In this document: positions 1-6,047 of the stretch, piece by piece | Numbering within the stretch: position 1 is the first letter of the stretch | How the letters are laid out: each line of letters opens with the position of its first letter | DNA from: Bordetella parapertussis | Lineage (GTDB): Bacteria; Pseudomonadota; Gammaproteobacteria; Burkholderiales; Burkholderiaceae_C | Reading direction: 5' to 3' | Length of the DNA stretch: 6,047 nucleotides | Assembly: GCA_945907335.1 (NCBI GenBank) | Contig: CAMDSU010000117.1 | Coordinates: 1 to 6,047, forward strand | Program-made: the position numbers and the translations under genes | Notes under the pieces: generated by a model | The model's database searches: none | What the model was told of the DNA's origin: nothing | The model's input: only the letters and a program-made list of their open reading frames with translations

Positions 1-349
1 CGCTGAATTTGCGTTGCGTCACAGCAATTCCCAAGCGTTCTCTGTATCGCGCTTCGTCGTACAACTCGCCAGCGTGTTGTTTTGCGTAATCTAAATCTGT
101 TTTGCGTGTGCTCACGCGATACCAAGCATTGCTGAACAACTTGAAGCGACATTGCCACACTCTACTGCGCTCGCGTCTGTACACCACAAGTTCGCCATCA
201 CGCAAATAATGTATGTTGGCGACTGCTGTGCGTGCAACAACATCTGCAAATGTCTGCACCAGTGCAGTTATTTCCAGTCTGTTGTTGTTTTTGTCAGCAG
301 ATAGCAGTTGTTGTGCAAGTTGTGCGTAGTCAACTTGTGTTTGCTTCAC
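1..349 (-). CDS. int: Tyrosine-type phage/island integrase, N-terminal part (cut by left window edge)
   Basis: The minus-strand frame stays open from 415 to the left edge. From the GTG at 347-349 it gives 116 residues and continues outside. I recognise the N-terminal region of integrases found in betaproteobacterial islands and prophages: the segment NIHYLRDGELVVYRRERS (residues 45-62), then WQCRFKL (65-71), W..VST (76-81) and LYDEARYRERLG (96-107), which leads into the arm-binding/core-binding region. The catalytic R-H-R-Y residues lie beyond the window, so activity cannot be judged. These enzymes join an element's att site to a chromosomal site, often a tRNA 3' end, and tRNA-Cys lies 162 bases upstream in the same orientation. 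No ATG is available in frame. GTG at 349 is preferred because the lysine/glutamine-rich start fits such proteins, but it has no clear Shine-Dalgarno sequence. An upstream in-frame GTG at 386-388 is the alternative. Codons such as AGA, ATA and CTA, and lower G+C, set it apart from lon and clp. The family call is good; the start is uncertain. Confidence 0.72.
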   Translation of the reverse strand, partial: MKQTQVDYAQLAQQLLSADKNNNRLEITALVQTFADVVARTAVANIHYLRDGELVVYRRERSRVWQCRFKLFSNAWYRVSTRKTDLDYAKQHAGELYDEARYRERLGIAVTQRKFS

Positions 350-504
350 GGCTGTTGACCGGTGTAGTGCAATCTGCCGACATTGCACAGCGTAAAACCG
401 AGTGCACAGCGTTGTTTATGTCTACTGCTGTGTGAATTGTGTGCAACTGGTGTGTGTGTTGCAGTAGCAGAACAGAATTGCAAACTGCGTGGAACAGTGT
501 GCAA
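312..504. repeat. Cluster of TGTGCAA motifs with small inverted repeats upstream of int
   Basis: The heptamer TGTGCAA occurs exactly at 312-318, 440-446 and 498-504, with near copies at 231-237 and 366-372. Two inverted repeats lie in the same stretch: CTACTGC (422-428) with GCAGTAG (461-467), and TGCAAC (442-447) with GTTGCA (458-463). The gap between int and tRNA-Cys (350-511) holds no other gene, and I see no convincing promoter in it. Short repeated motifs between an integrase and its attachment site can be arm-type binding sites for the integrase or sites for a directionality factor. That role is inferred from position only. The stretch is rich in TG/GT, which raises the rate of chance matches. 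Confidence 0.3.
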
Positions 505-511
505 GGTATGT

Positions 512-556
512 TGGAGGCGCGAGCCGGAGTCGAACCGACCTACACGGATTTGCAAT
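512..556. other. Predicted attachment site (attL/attR) in the 3' half of tRNA-Cys
   Basis: Integrases of tRNA-targeting elements usually recombine within a block running from the anticodon loop or T-arm to the 3' end of the gene, so that the tRNA is restored after insertion. Here the tRNA-Cys 3' half lies next to a co-directed integrase, so one junction of the element should be within or at the end of this block. The second copy of the repeat would be outside the window to the left. No duplicate of this block is visible in 1-511, so the exact crossover cannot be placed. This is an inference from gene arrangement. Confidence 0.4.
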
Positions 557-585
557 CCGGTGCATAACCGCTTTGCTATCGCGCC
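512..585 (-). tRNA. tRNA-Cys (anticodon GCA)
   Basis: Read on the minus strand, this is a 74-nt tRNA with encoded CCA (512-514) and discriminator U (515). The acceptor stem GGCGCGA (585-579) pairs with TCGCGCC (522-516). The D-arm has a 3-bp GCA/TGC stem. The anticodon GCA is at 553-551 in the loop TTGCAAA. The variable loop is short (GTAG), and the T-arm is GTCGG-TTCGACT-CCGGC with one U-G wobble. The sequence closely follows bacterial tRNA-Cys. One oddity is that the outermost anticodon-stem pair is C (560) opposite U (544), a mismatch where E. coli tRNA-Cys has G-U. The gene lies 42 bases downstream of tRNA-Gly, as in the E. coli glyW-cysT pair. Its 3' end borders the integrase region and is the likely integration site. 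Confidence 0.96.
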
Positions 586-595
586 GTTATCGATA

Positions 596-623
596 AAAAA
601 GGGAAGCGAATGCTTCCCTTTTT
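596..623 (-). terminator. Perfect 12-bp terminator-like hairpin between tRNA-Gly and tRNA-Cys
   Basis: AAAAAGGGAAGC (596-607) and GCTTCCCTTTTT (612-623) are exact reverse complements around a 4-base loop. The GC-containing core is GGGAAGC/GCTTCCC, and the A/T arms give a T-run on either strand, so the shape is that of a bidirectional intrinsic terminator. On the minus strand it follows tRNA-Gly by only 4 bases and precedes tRNA-Cys by 10 bases. It could end the tRNA-Gly transcript, or act as a partial terminator or processing hairpin in a Gly-Cys precursor. The structure is certain; the function is not. Confidence 0.65.
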
Positions 624-627
624 AATG

Positions 628-703
628 TGGAGCGGGAGACGAGGCTCGAACTCGCGACCTCAACCTTGGCAAGGTTGCGCTCTACCAACTGAGCTACTCC
701 CGC
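628..703 (-). tRNA. tRNA-Gly (anticodon GCC)
   Basis: This is a 76-nt minus-strand tRNA with encoded CCA (628-630) and discriminator U (631). The acceptor stem GCGGGAG (703-697) pairs fully with CTCCCGC (638-632). The D-arm is GCTCAGTTGGTAGAGC. The anticodon stem CAACC/GGTTG is perfect and carries GCC at 670-668 in the loop TTGCCAA. The T-arm is GCGAG-TTCGAGC-CTCGT with one terminal G-U pair. It is close to E. coli tRNA-Gly(GCC) throughout, and nothing in it looks degenerate. It lies 51 bases downstream of lon, with a possible promoter of its own in that gap. Confidence 0.97.
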
Positions 704-714
704 ATGAGGGGTAA

Positions 715-743
715 AGTATAGCCTAAAAATGGCCGGCTTTGCC
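715..743 (-). promoter_or_regulatory. Possible promoter for the tRNA-Gly/tRNA-Cys pair
   Basis: On the minus strand TATACT (720-715) is a good -10 match. It is placed to start transcription about 5 bases before the tRNA-Gly 5' end at 703, and is followed by a C-rich stretch like that of stable-RNA promoters. The -35 position (GGCAAA at 743-738 for a 17-base spacer) matches the consensus poorly. Read-through from lon is the alternative. Confidence 0.38.
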
Positions 744-744
744 G
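725..744 (-). terminator. Weak terminator-like hairpin after lon
   Basis: On the minus strand CGGC (744-741), loop AAA and GCCG (737-734) form a short GC stem. It is followed by GCCA and then five T (729-725), 10 bases past the lon stop. The stem is only 4 bp and is separated from the T-run, so termination would be inefficient if it occurs. It overlaps the possible tRNA promoter. Confidence 0.25.
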
Positions 745-754
745 CACCGAAACA

Positions 755-3172
755 TCAATGTTTGACAGCCACAGTTGGCACGTCTTCTACCTTGGCGGCC
801 ACAGGCACCTCAACCTCTTCTTCAGGAATAGGTGTTGGCATGCGCTCAAGCGCAATTTCCAACACTTTGTCCAACCAACGCACAGGCACAATTTCCAGAT
901 TGGCTTTGACGTTGTCAGGAATTTCCTGCAGGTCTTTGATGTTCTCTTCAGGGATCAACACGGTTTTGATGCCGCCGCGCAATGCCGCCAGCAGCTTTTC
1001 CTTTAATCCGCCAATGGCCGTTACCTCACCACGCAAAGTGATTTCACCGGTCATGGCCACGTCGCTGCGCACCGGGATACCAGTGAGTGCAGACACGATC
1101 GCCAAGGTCATGGCTGCACCTGCGCTGGGGCCATCCTTGGGCGTGGCGCCATCGGGCACATGGATGTGTATGTCGGTCTTCTCAAATGAAGCCGGCTTGA
1201 TGCCCAAGGTCAATGCGCGGCTGCGCACCACAGTGCGTGCGGCCTCGACAGACTCTTTCATCACGTCCCCCAAAGAGCCGGTTCGCGTGATGGTGCCCTT
1301 GCCCGGCATGGTGGCGGCTTCGATGGTGAGCAAATCGCCGCCCACTTCGGTCCAAGCCAAACCAACCACTTGTCCCACCTGGTTTTGCTGCTCAGCGCGT
1401 CCGTAGGTGTATTTGCGCACGCTTAGGAAATCGTTCAGGTTCTCGGCATTGACCTTGACCAAAGGCGTGAGCGATTTCAGTAGCAATGCCTTGACCACTT
1501 TGCGGCAAATTTTGGAAATCTCACGCTCGAGCGAGCGCACACCGGCCTCGCGTGTGTAGTAACGCACGATGTCGCGCACAGCCGATTCTTCAATCAGCAG
1601 TTCTTCTTCCTTGATGCCGTTGTTTTTCAATTGTTTGGGGATCAGGTAGCGCAACGCGATATTGATTTTTTCGTCCTCGGTGTAACCCGACAAACGAATG
1701 ACTTCCATGCGGTCGAGCAAAGCCGGTGGAATGTTCATGGAGTTGGAAGTCGCCACAAACATCACATCGCTCAAATCGAAATCTACTTCCACGTAATGGT
1801 CGTTGAACGTGTTGTTTTGCTCAGGGTCCAACACCTCAAGCAAAGCGCTGGAAGGGTCGCCACGGAAGTCCGAACCGAGCTTGTCGATTTCGTCCAGCAA
1901 GAACAAAGGATTACGCGTGTTCACCTTGGTCAGGTTTTGCATGACCTTGCCCGGCAAGGCGCCGATATAGGTGCGGCGGTGACCACGTATTTCCGCCTCG
2001 TCACGCATACCGCCCAAAGCCATGCGCACGTACTTGCGTCCGGTGGCTTTGGCGATGGATTGGCCGAGCGATGTTTTACCAACGCCGGGTGGGCCGACCA
2101 GACACAAAATAGGTGCCTTGACTTTGTCTACACGTTGCTGCACCGCCAAATATTCCAGAATGCGGTCTTTGACTTTTTCCAAACCGAAATGGTCTTCGTT
2201 CAACACTGTTTCAGCATTCATCAGATCGTGTTTGATCTTGGTTTTTTTGCTCCATGGCAGATTCACCATGACATCGATGTAATTGCGCACCACCGTGGCT
2301 TCGGCCGACATGGGTGACATCAATTTCAATTTCTTCAATTCGGCTTCGGCTTTTTTACGCGCCTCGGTCGGCATGCGGGCGGCCTTGATTTTTTTCTCGA
2401 TCTCTTCAATGTCCGCGCCCTCTTCGCCTTCACCGAGTTCTTTTTGAATGGCTTTGACTTGCTCGTTCAAGTAAAAATCGCGCTGGTTTTTTTCCATCTG
2501 GCGCTTGACGCGTCCGCGAATGCGTTTGTCCACATTCAATATGTCCACTTCACGCTCGAGTTGCGTGAACAGGTTTTCCAAACGCGCCTTGACCTCGGGC
2601 AAGTCCAATACAGCTTGTTTGTTTTCCAACTTCAACGGCAAGTGGGCGGCAATGGTGTCTGCCAGTCGACCGGGGTCGTCAATGCTGGCGATTGAAGTCA
2701 AAATCTCGGGCGGGATTTTTTTATTCAGCTTCACATACTGGTCAAACTGCTGCATGACCGCGCGGCGCAATGCTTCAACTTCGGTATCGGATTCTGCAGA
2801 AACGGGAAGATTAACGGGTGTCAGATTGCAGACGAAATGCTGGGGGCCGTCTTCAATGTGATTGACGGCGGCACGTTGCTGACCTTCCACCAACACCTTA
2901 ACCGTGCCATCAGGCAGTTTCAGCATTTGCAAAATGGTGGACACGCAACCGACCTGAAACATATCGCCAACCGCTGGCTCATCTTTGGCTGCGGTTTTTT
3001 GCGCTACTAACATGATGCTGCGATCGGCGCTCATGGCGGTTTCAAGCGCTTTGATGCTCTTAGGTCTTCCCACAAACAAAGGAATCACCATGTGCGGAAA
3101 CACCACCACATCACGCAATGGCAACATGGGCAAATCGATGGGCTCGGAGGGCAAATGGGTTTGTCCGGACAT
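755..3172 (-). CDS. lon: ATP-dependent protease Lon (class A, S16 family)
   Basis: Lon is a cytoplasmic homohexamer that uses ATP to unfold damaged or regulatory proteins and cleave them in its own chamber. The 805-residue product is slightly longer than E. coli Lon (784). The N-terminal substrate-binding domain opens with LPMLPLRDVVVFPHMVIPLF (14-33), and a charged, probably coiled-coil segment covers about 190-285. The AAA+ module has Walker A GPPGVGKT (360-367) and Walker B LFLLDEID (423-430). The protease domain carries the catalytic Ser-Lys dyad, S683 in PKDGPSAG and K726 in GGLKEK. The last 25 or so residues are a Glu/Val-rich tail beyond the conserved core. The start at 3172 (MSGQTH) is chosen because GGAAG lies 7 bases upstream. 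A TTG 11 codons earlier (3205) lies inside a terminator hairpin and has no ribosome binding site. lon follows clpX by 57 bases with that hairpin between them. The gene looks intact. Confidence 0.98.
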   Translation of the reverse strand: MSGQTHLPSEPIDLPMLPLRDVVVFPHMVIPLFVGRPKSIKALETAMSADRSIMLVAQKTAAKDEPAVGDMFQVGCVSTILQMLKLPDGTVKVLVEGQQRAAVNHIEDGPQHFVCNLTPVNLPVSAESDTEVEALRRAVMQQFDQYVKLNKKIPPEILTSIASIDDPGRLADTIAAHLPLKLENKQAVLDLPEVKARLENLFTQLEREVDILNVDKRIRGRVKRQMEKNQRDFYLNEQVKAIQKELGEGEEGADIEEIEKKIKAARMPTEARKKAEAELKKLKLMSPMSAEATVVRNYIDVMVNLPWSKKTKIKHDLMNAETVLNEDHFGLEKVKDRILEYLAVQQRVDKVKAPILCLVGPPGVGKTSLGQSIAKATGRKYVRMALGGMRDEAEIRGHRRTYIGALPGKVMQNLTKVNTRNPLFLLDEIDKLGSDFRGDPSSALLEVLDPEQNNTFNDHYVEVDFDLSDVMFVATSNSMNIPPALLDRMEVIRLSGYTEDEKINIALRYLIPKQLKNNGIKEEELLIEESAVRDIVRYYTREAGVRSLEREISKICRKVVKALLLKSLTPLVKVNAENLNDFLSVRKYTYGRAEQQNQVGQVVGLAWTEVGGDLLTIEAATMPGKGTITRTGSLGDVMKESVEAARTVVRSRALTLGIKPASFEKTDIHIHVPDGATPKDGPSAGAAMTLAIVSALTGIPVRSDVAMTGEITLRGEVTAIGGLKEKLLAALRGGIKTVLIPEENIKDLQEIPDNVKANLEIVPVRWLDKVLEIALERMPTPIPEEEVEVPVAAKVEDVPTVAVKH

Positions 3173-3179
3173 GGTCAAA

Positions 3180-3184
3180 CTTCC
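3180..3184 (-). promoter_or_regulatory. Ribosome binding site of lon (decides the start)
   Basis: GGAAG on the minus strand lies 7 bases before the ATG at 3172 and supports MSGQTH as the N-terminus over the upstream TTG. It begins only 4 bases after the T-run of the preceding hairpin. Confidence 0.75.
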
Positions 3185-3188
3185 AATC

Positions 3189-3216
3189 AAAAAAAGGGCT
3201 GGCAATGAACCAGCCC
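3189..3216 (-). terminator. Intrinsic terminator hairpin between clpX and lon, in the lon leader
   Basis: On the minus strand GGGCTGG (3216-3210), a 7-base loop and CCAGCCC (3202-3196) form a perfect 7-bp GC-rich stem. Seven T follow directly (3195-3189). This is a textbook Rho-independent terminator shape, 13 bases after the clpX stop. It leaves only 16 bases before the lon ATG, too little for a separate promoter, so lon must be reached by read-through or by a regulated release of this structure. Confidence 0.82.
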
Positions 3217-3229
3217 GTTGGGGAGGGAA

Positions 3230-4492
3230 TCAGGCCTTTTTGGCGGCCTCGCGGTACACCAGTAAGGGGGGTTTGTTTTCTTCAACGGTGGACTCTTCAA
3301 CCACCACTTTTTCCACATTGCTGCTGTTGGGCAACTCAAACATGGTGTCAATCAGCGATTGTTCAATGATGGAACGCAATCCACGTGCGCCTGTTTTGCG
3401 GTCAAGGGCTTTTTTGGCAATGGCTTTGAGTGCAGAAGGGCGTATTTCCAGTTCAACACCCTCCATAGCAAACAGCTTGCCGTACTGTTTCACCAATGCG
3501 TTTTTGGGTTCAGTGAGGATTTGAACCAAAGCATCCTCGCTCAATTCGCTGAGCGTGGTGACCACGGGCAAGCGACCGACCAGCTCGGGAATCAAACCGA
3601 ATTTGATCAAGTCTTCAGGCTCAACTTGGCCGAACATTTCGGTCAGGCTGCGCTCTTTTTTGGTTTTGACAACAGCGCTAAAGCCAATGCCAGATCGTTC
3701 GGTACGGTTTTCAATGACTTTTTCCAGTCCGGCAAACGCGCCACCGCAAATGAACAAAATATTGGTGGTGTCCACTTGCAAAAAGTCTTGGTTGGGATGC
3801 TTGCGACCGCCTTGCGGAGGCACGCTGGCCATGGTGCCTTCAATCAGTTTGAGCAAGGCTTGTTGTACGCCCTCACCCGACACATCGCGGGTGATGGAAG
3901 GGTTGTCAGACTTGCGAGAAATTTTGTCAATCTCGTCGATGTAAACAATACCGCGCTGCGCACGTTCCACATCGTAATTGCAGTTTTGCAGCAGCTTTTG
4001 GATGATGTTTTCGACATCTTCGCCGACATAGCCGGCCTCGGTCAGCGTGGTGGCGTCCGCCATGACAAACGGCACGTTGAGCATGCGTGCGAGCGTTTGC
4101 GCGAGCAATGTTTTGCCTGAACCAGTGGGGCCGATCAGCAAAATATTGCTTTTGGAGAGTTCGACATCATCCTTTTTGGAATCGAGCTTGTGCTGCAAAC
4201 GCTTGTAGTGGTTGTACACGGCCACAGACAAGGCACGTTTGGCAGGCTCCTGCCCGATGACGTAGTTGTCAAGATTGGTTTTAATTTCGATGGGAGTGGG
4301 CAAATCGCCCTTGCCTTCGCGCACTGTGCTGGCGGGCAGTTCGTCTCGAATGATGTCATTGCACAAGTCAATGCATTCATCGCAAATGAAAACCGAGGGG
4401 CCGGCAATCAGTTTTTTGACTTCGTGTTGGCTCTTACCGCAAAAAGAGCAGTACAGCGTCTTTTCGCCAGAGGATGCTTTTTTATCGGCCAT
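3230..4492 (-). CDS. clpX: ATP-dependent Clp protease, unfoldase subunit ClpX
   Basis: ClpX is an AAA+ hexamer that recognises tagged substrates, such as ssrA-tagged proteins, unfolds them and threads them into ClpP. The 420-residue product has the usual full length. The N-terminal zinc-binding domain has C15-x2-C18 and C37-x2-C40, which takes part in dimerisation and adaptor binding. The AAA+ core follows, with Walker A GPTGSGKT (121-128), pore-1 loop GYVG (154-157) and Walker B IVYIDEID (182-189). It also has the RKH pore loop (230-232), the IGF loop that docks on ClpP (269-271), R307 in LVGRLP as the likely arginine finger, and sensor-2 GARGLR (368-373). The ATG at 4492 is the first residue of the zinc-domain reading and overlaps an in-frame TGA just upstream, so it is secure. 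However, no Shine-Dalgarno match lies in the bases before it. It follows clpP by 95 bases with no terminator seen between them. Confidence 0.98.
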   Translation of the reverse strand: MADKKASSGEKTLYCSFCGKSQHEVKKLIAGPSVFICDECIDLCNDIIRDELPASTVREGKGDLPTPIEIKTNLDNYVIGQEPAKRALSVAVYNHYKRLQHKLDSKKDDVELSKSNILLIGPTGSGKTLLAQTLARMLNVPFVMADATTLTEAGYVGEDVENIIQKLLQNCNYDVERAQRGIVYIDEIDKISRKSDNPSITRDVSGEGVQQALLKLIEGTMASVPPQGGRKHPNQDFLQVDTTNILFICGGAFAGLEKVIENRTERSGIGFSAVVKTKKERSLTEMFGQVEPEDLIKFGLIPELVGRLPVVTTLSELSEDALVQILTEPKNALVKQYGKLFAMEGVELEIRPSALKAIAKKALDRKTGARGLRSIIEQSLIDTMFELPNSSNVEKVVVEESTVEENKPPLLVYREAAKKA

Positions 4493-4587
4493 TCAGTAGG
4501 TACCGGTTGAAGATGGTCGAATGATACTCAAATCCGTCGCGGCTTCGCCCGAGCACTCAGAAACGGGTTTGGGAGTGAAACGCTGGC

Positions 4588-5196
4588 TCAAGGGCGCTTG
4601 GCAATCACGTCATCTACCAATCCATAGGCTTTGGCTTCTTCGGCGGTCAAGTAATAGTCGCGCTCGGTGTCTTGTTCGATGCGTGACAAGGGTTGACCGG
4701 TGGCTTCCGACAGCATCTGGTTCAGGCGTTCGCGTGTTTTGATAATTTCACGCGCTGCTATTTCAATTTCAGTGGCTTGGCCTTGTGTGCCACCCAAAGG
4801 TTGGTGGATCATGACCTTGGAATTGGGCAAGCTAAAGCGTTTGCCTTTGGCGCCTGCTGCGAGCAAAAACGCGCCCATGCTGGCGGCCATGCCGGTGCAC
4901 AGCGTGGAGACTTGCGGCTTGATGAAATTCATCGTGTCAAAAATGGCCATGCCAGCGCTGACCGAACCGCCAGGAGAATTGATGTAGAGGGAAATATCCT
5001 TGTCTGGGTTTTCGCTCTCAAGAAATAACAACTGGGCCACCACTAAATTGGCAGTTTGGTCGTTGACCGGACCGACCAAGAAAATGACGCGCTCTCGCAA
5101 TAAGCGGGAGTAAATGTCATAGGCGCGCTCTCCCCGGCCGCTTTGCTCGATCACCACTGGGACCATGCCCAAGGATTGGATATCTAATGCGCTCAT
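4588..5196 (-). CDS. clpP: ATP-dependent Clp protease, proteolytic subunit ClpP
   Basis: ClpP forms the double-heptamer barrel that degrades proteins delivered by ClpX (or ClpA). The 202-residue product has the normal family length. The Ser-His-Asp triad is complete: S106 in [11 protein letters not shown]131 in MIHQPLGG and D180 in DTERDYYL. The conserved YINSPGGSV segment (71-79) forms the substrate-binding strand and oxyanion region. The residues before about position 12 probably form the short propeptide that is removed by self-processing in this family. GGAGA at 5206-5202 lies 5 bases before the ATG at 5196 and fixes the start. It begins 20 bases after the tig stop, so it is almost certainly co-transcribed with tig. 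clpX follows in the same direction. Confidence 0.98.
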   Translation of the reverse strand: MSALDIQSLGMVPVVIEQSGRGERAYDIYSRLLRERVIFLVGPVNDQTANLVVAQLLFLESENPDKDISLYINSPGGSVSAGMAIFDTMNFIKPQVSTLCTGMAASMGAFLLAAGAKGKRFSLPNSKVMIHQPLGGTQGQATEIEIAAREIIKTRERLNQMLSEATGQPLSRIEQDTERDYYLTAEEAKAYGLVDDVIAKRP

Positions 5197-5216
5197 GAAT
5201 GTCTCCGGTTCAGGCC

Positions 5217-6047
5217 TCAGGCCTGGCTCATCAATTCGTCAAAACTAACTTCTTTGACCTTGGGTTTGACCAAGGACAAGACATAACTGGTGACATTGTT
5301 CTCAATCACAATGGCTTCGACCTCTGCCATGCGGCGGTTGTCACTGTAGTACCAGCGAATGACTTCGGCAGGTTTTTCGTAGCTGGCGGCGAGTTCTTCC
5401 ACATGCGCCTTGATTTGATCTGGCGTGGCTTGCAGGTTGTGCATGCGCACGACTTCAGAAACCACCAAGCCCATGCGAACGCGACGCTCGGCTTGCGGGC
5501 GGAAAACTTCATCGGGGATAGGGGCTTTGTCGGCATCTTTGATGCCGCGTTGTTTGAGTTCTTCGCGGGCACCTTGGGCCATGCGGTCGAGTTCAGACTG
5601 CACGATTGAATTGGGCAGATCGAGTTCAGCACGGGAAACCAATGCATCGAGCGCGGCTTGTTTGTTGCGGCCGAGCAAGCGGTATTTGACTTCTCGCTCC
5701 AAGTTTTTGCGAATATCGGCACGCAAAGCGTCGACGGTGGCATCTGCCACACCCAGCGACTTGGCCAGCTCATTGGTGACTTCTGGCAAGTGGGTGGCTT
5801 CCAATTTTTTCAATGTCACCATGAAATCGGCGGTCTTTCCGGCGACTTCACGGCCTTGGTAATCCTCTGGGAAGCTGAGCGGGAAGGTTTTGCTTTCACC
5901 GATTTTCATGCCGACCACTGCTTCTTCAAATTCCTTGAGCATCTGGCCTTCGCCCACCACAAATTGGAAGTCTTCAGCGCGACCGCCATCAAACGGCTCG
6001 CCATCAATTTTGCCGACAAAGTCCACGGTCACGCGGTCGTCTTTGGC
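5217..6047 (-). CDS. tig: Trigger factor, ribosome-associated chaperone/peptidyl-prolyl isomerase (N-terminus beyond right edge)
   Basis: Trigger factor binds the ribosome near the peptide exit tunnel, shields nascent chains and has prolyl isomerase activity. The frame is open to the right edge and gives 276 residues of a protein usually about 430-440 long. The ribosome-binding N-terminal domain (about 160 residues) is therefore outside the window. The visible part starts in the FKBP-type isomerase domain with [19 protein letters not shown] and continues through [21 protein letters not shown] to about visible residue 85 ([10 protein letters not shown]). The helical C-terminal chaperone domain then runs to the end at ELMSQA. 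The GTG at 6032 lies inside the conserved DRVTVDF motif and is not a start. The stop at 5217-5219 is 20 bases before clpP. The order tig-clpP-clpX-lon is widely conserved in proteobacteria. Confidence 0.97.
   Translation of the reverse strand, partial: AKDDRVTVDFVGKIDGEPFDGGRAEDFQFVVGEGQMLKEFEEAVVGMKIGESKTFPLSFPEDYQGREVAGKTADFMVTLKKLEATHLPEVTNELAKSLGVADATVDALRADIRKNLEREVKYRLLGRNKQAALDALVSRAELDLPNSIVQSELDRMAQGAREELKQRGIKDADKAPIPDEVFRPQAERRVRMGLVVSEVVRMHNLQATPDQIKAHVEELAASYEKPAEVIRWYYSDNRRMAEVEAIVIENNVTSYVLSLVKPKVKEVSFDELMSQA

Noticed and set aside
232..625. Small plus-strand open frames at 232-435 and 383-625, and a minus-strand one at 346-555
   Set aside because: The first is mostly antisense to the integrase. 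The other two run through tRNA-Cys, and their peptides look random.
1631..2317. Plus-strand open frame of 228 codons opposite lon, and a similar one at 729-1406
   Set aside because: Both are antisense to the conserved lon coding region, show no domain and have no promoter or ribosome binding site I can see.
3173..3205. Longer lon starting at TTG 3205
   Set aside because: The added 11 residues are encoded by the loop, stem and T-run of the terminator hairpin and have no ribosome binding site, while the ATG at 3172 has GGAAG at good spacing.
3262..3286. Heat-shock (sigma-32-like) promoter for lon inside the clpX 3' end: GTTGAA (3286-3281) and CCCCTTAC (3269-3262)
   Set aside because: The spacer is 11 bases, shorter than the 13-14 seen in the E. 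coli groE and dnaK promoters. Both boxes lie in conserved clpX codons, and a start here would still have to read through the terminator hairpin before lon.
3359..4120. Plus-strand open frame of 253 codons opposite clpX
   Set aside because: It lies wholly within clpX on the other strand, has no recognisable domain, and comes from codon bias of the real gene.
1..6047. CRISPR array, insertion sequence, toxin-antitoxin or defence genes
   Set aside because: No regularly spaced repeats, transposase frames or suitable small gene pairs are present. Apart from the integrase edge, the window is housekeeping genes and tRNAs.

Overview
The window suggests a betaproteobacterium, most likely of the order Burkholderiales and of a Comamonadaceae-like lineage with moderate G+C. 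This rests on the protein sequences and on the conserved order tig-clpP-clpX-lon. I ran no search, so the lineage is an inference.

Positions 755-6047 (minus strand, read right to left) are a classic proteostasis locus. It holds trigger factor (tig, cut by the right edge), the ClpP serine protease, the ClpX unfoldase and the Lon protease. Trigger factor folds nascent chains at the ribosome. ClpX unfolds tagged or native substrates and feeds them to the ClpP barrel. Lon, a single-chain AAA+ protease, removes misfolded and regulatory proteins. All visible catalytic and nucleotide-binding motifs are intact. tig-clpP (20-base gap) and clpP-clpX (95-base gap) look like one operon. lon is set apart by a strong intrinsic-terminator-like hairpin lying directly on its ribosome binding site.

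Positions 512-703 hold two minus-strand tRNA genes, tRNA-Gly(GCC) and then tRNA-Cys(GCA), both with encoded CCA. A perfect 12-bp hairpin with a T-run lies between them.

Positions 1-511 differ from the rest. By hand count 1-480 is about 48% G+C, against about 59% in a lon sample (1021-1200). On the minus strand, 349 to 1 is the N-terminal part of a tyrosine-recombinase-type integrase. It starts with GTG, is cut by the left edge, and is read away from the 3' end of tRNA-Cys. The arrangement tRNA 3' end, short gap, co-directed integrase is typical of a genomic island or prophage integrated at a tRNA gene. The left edge is therefore probably the first few hundred bases of an integrated element whose cargo lies outside the window.

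Nothing visible is itself an undescribed system. The points worth following are the island boundary, the interrupted Gly-Cys-(Leu) tRNA cluster, and the hairpins in front of lon and between the tRNAs.
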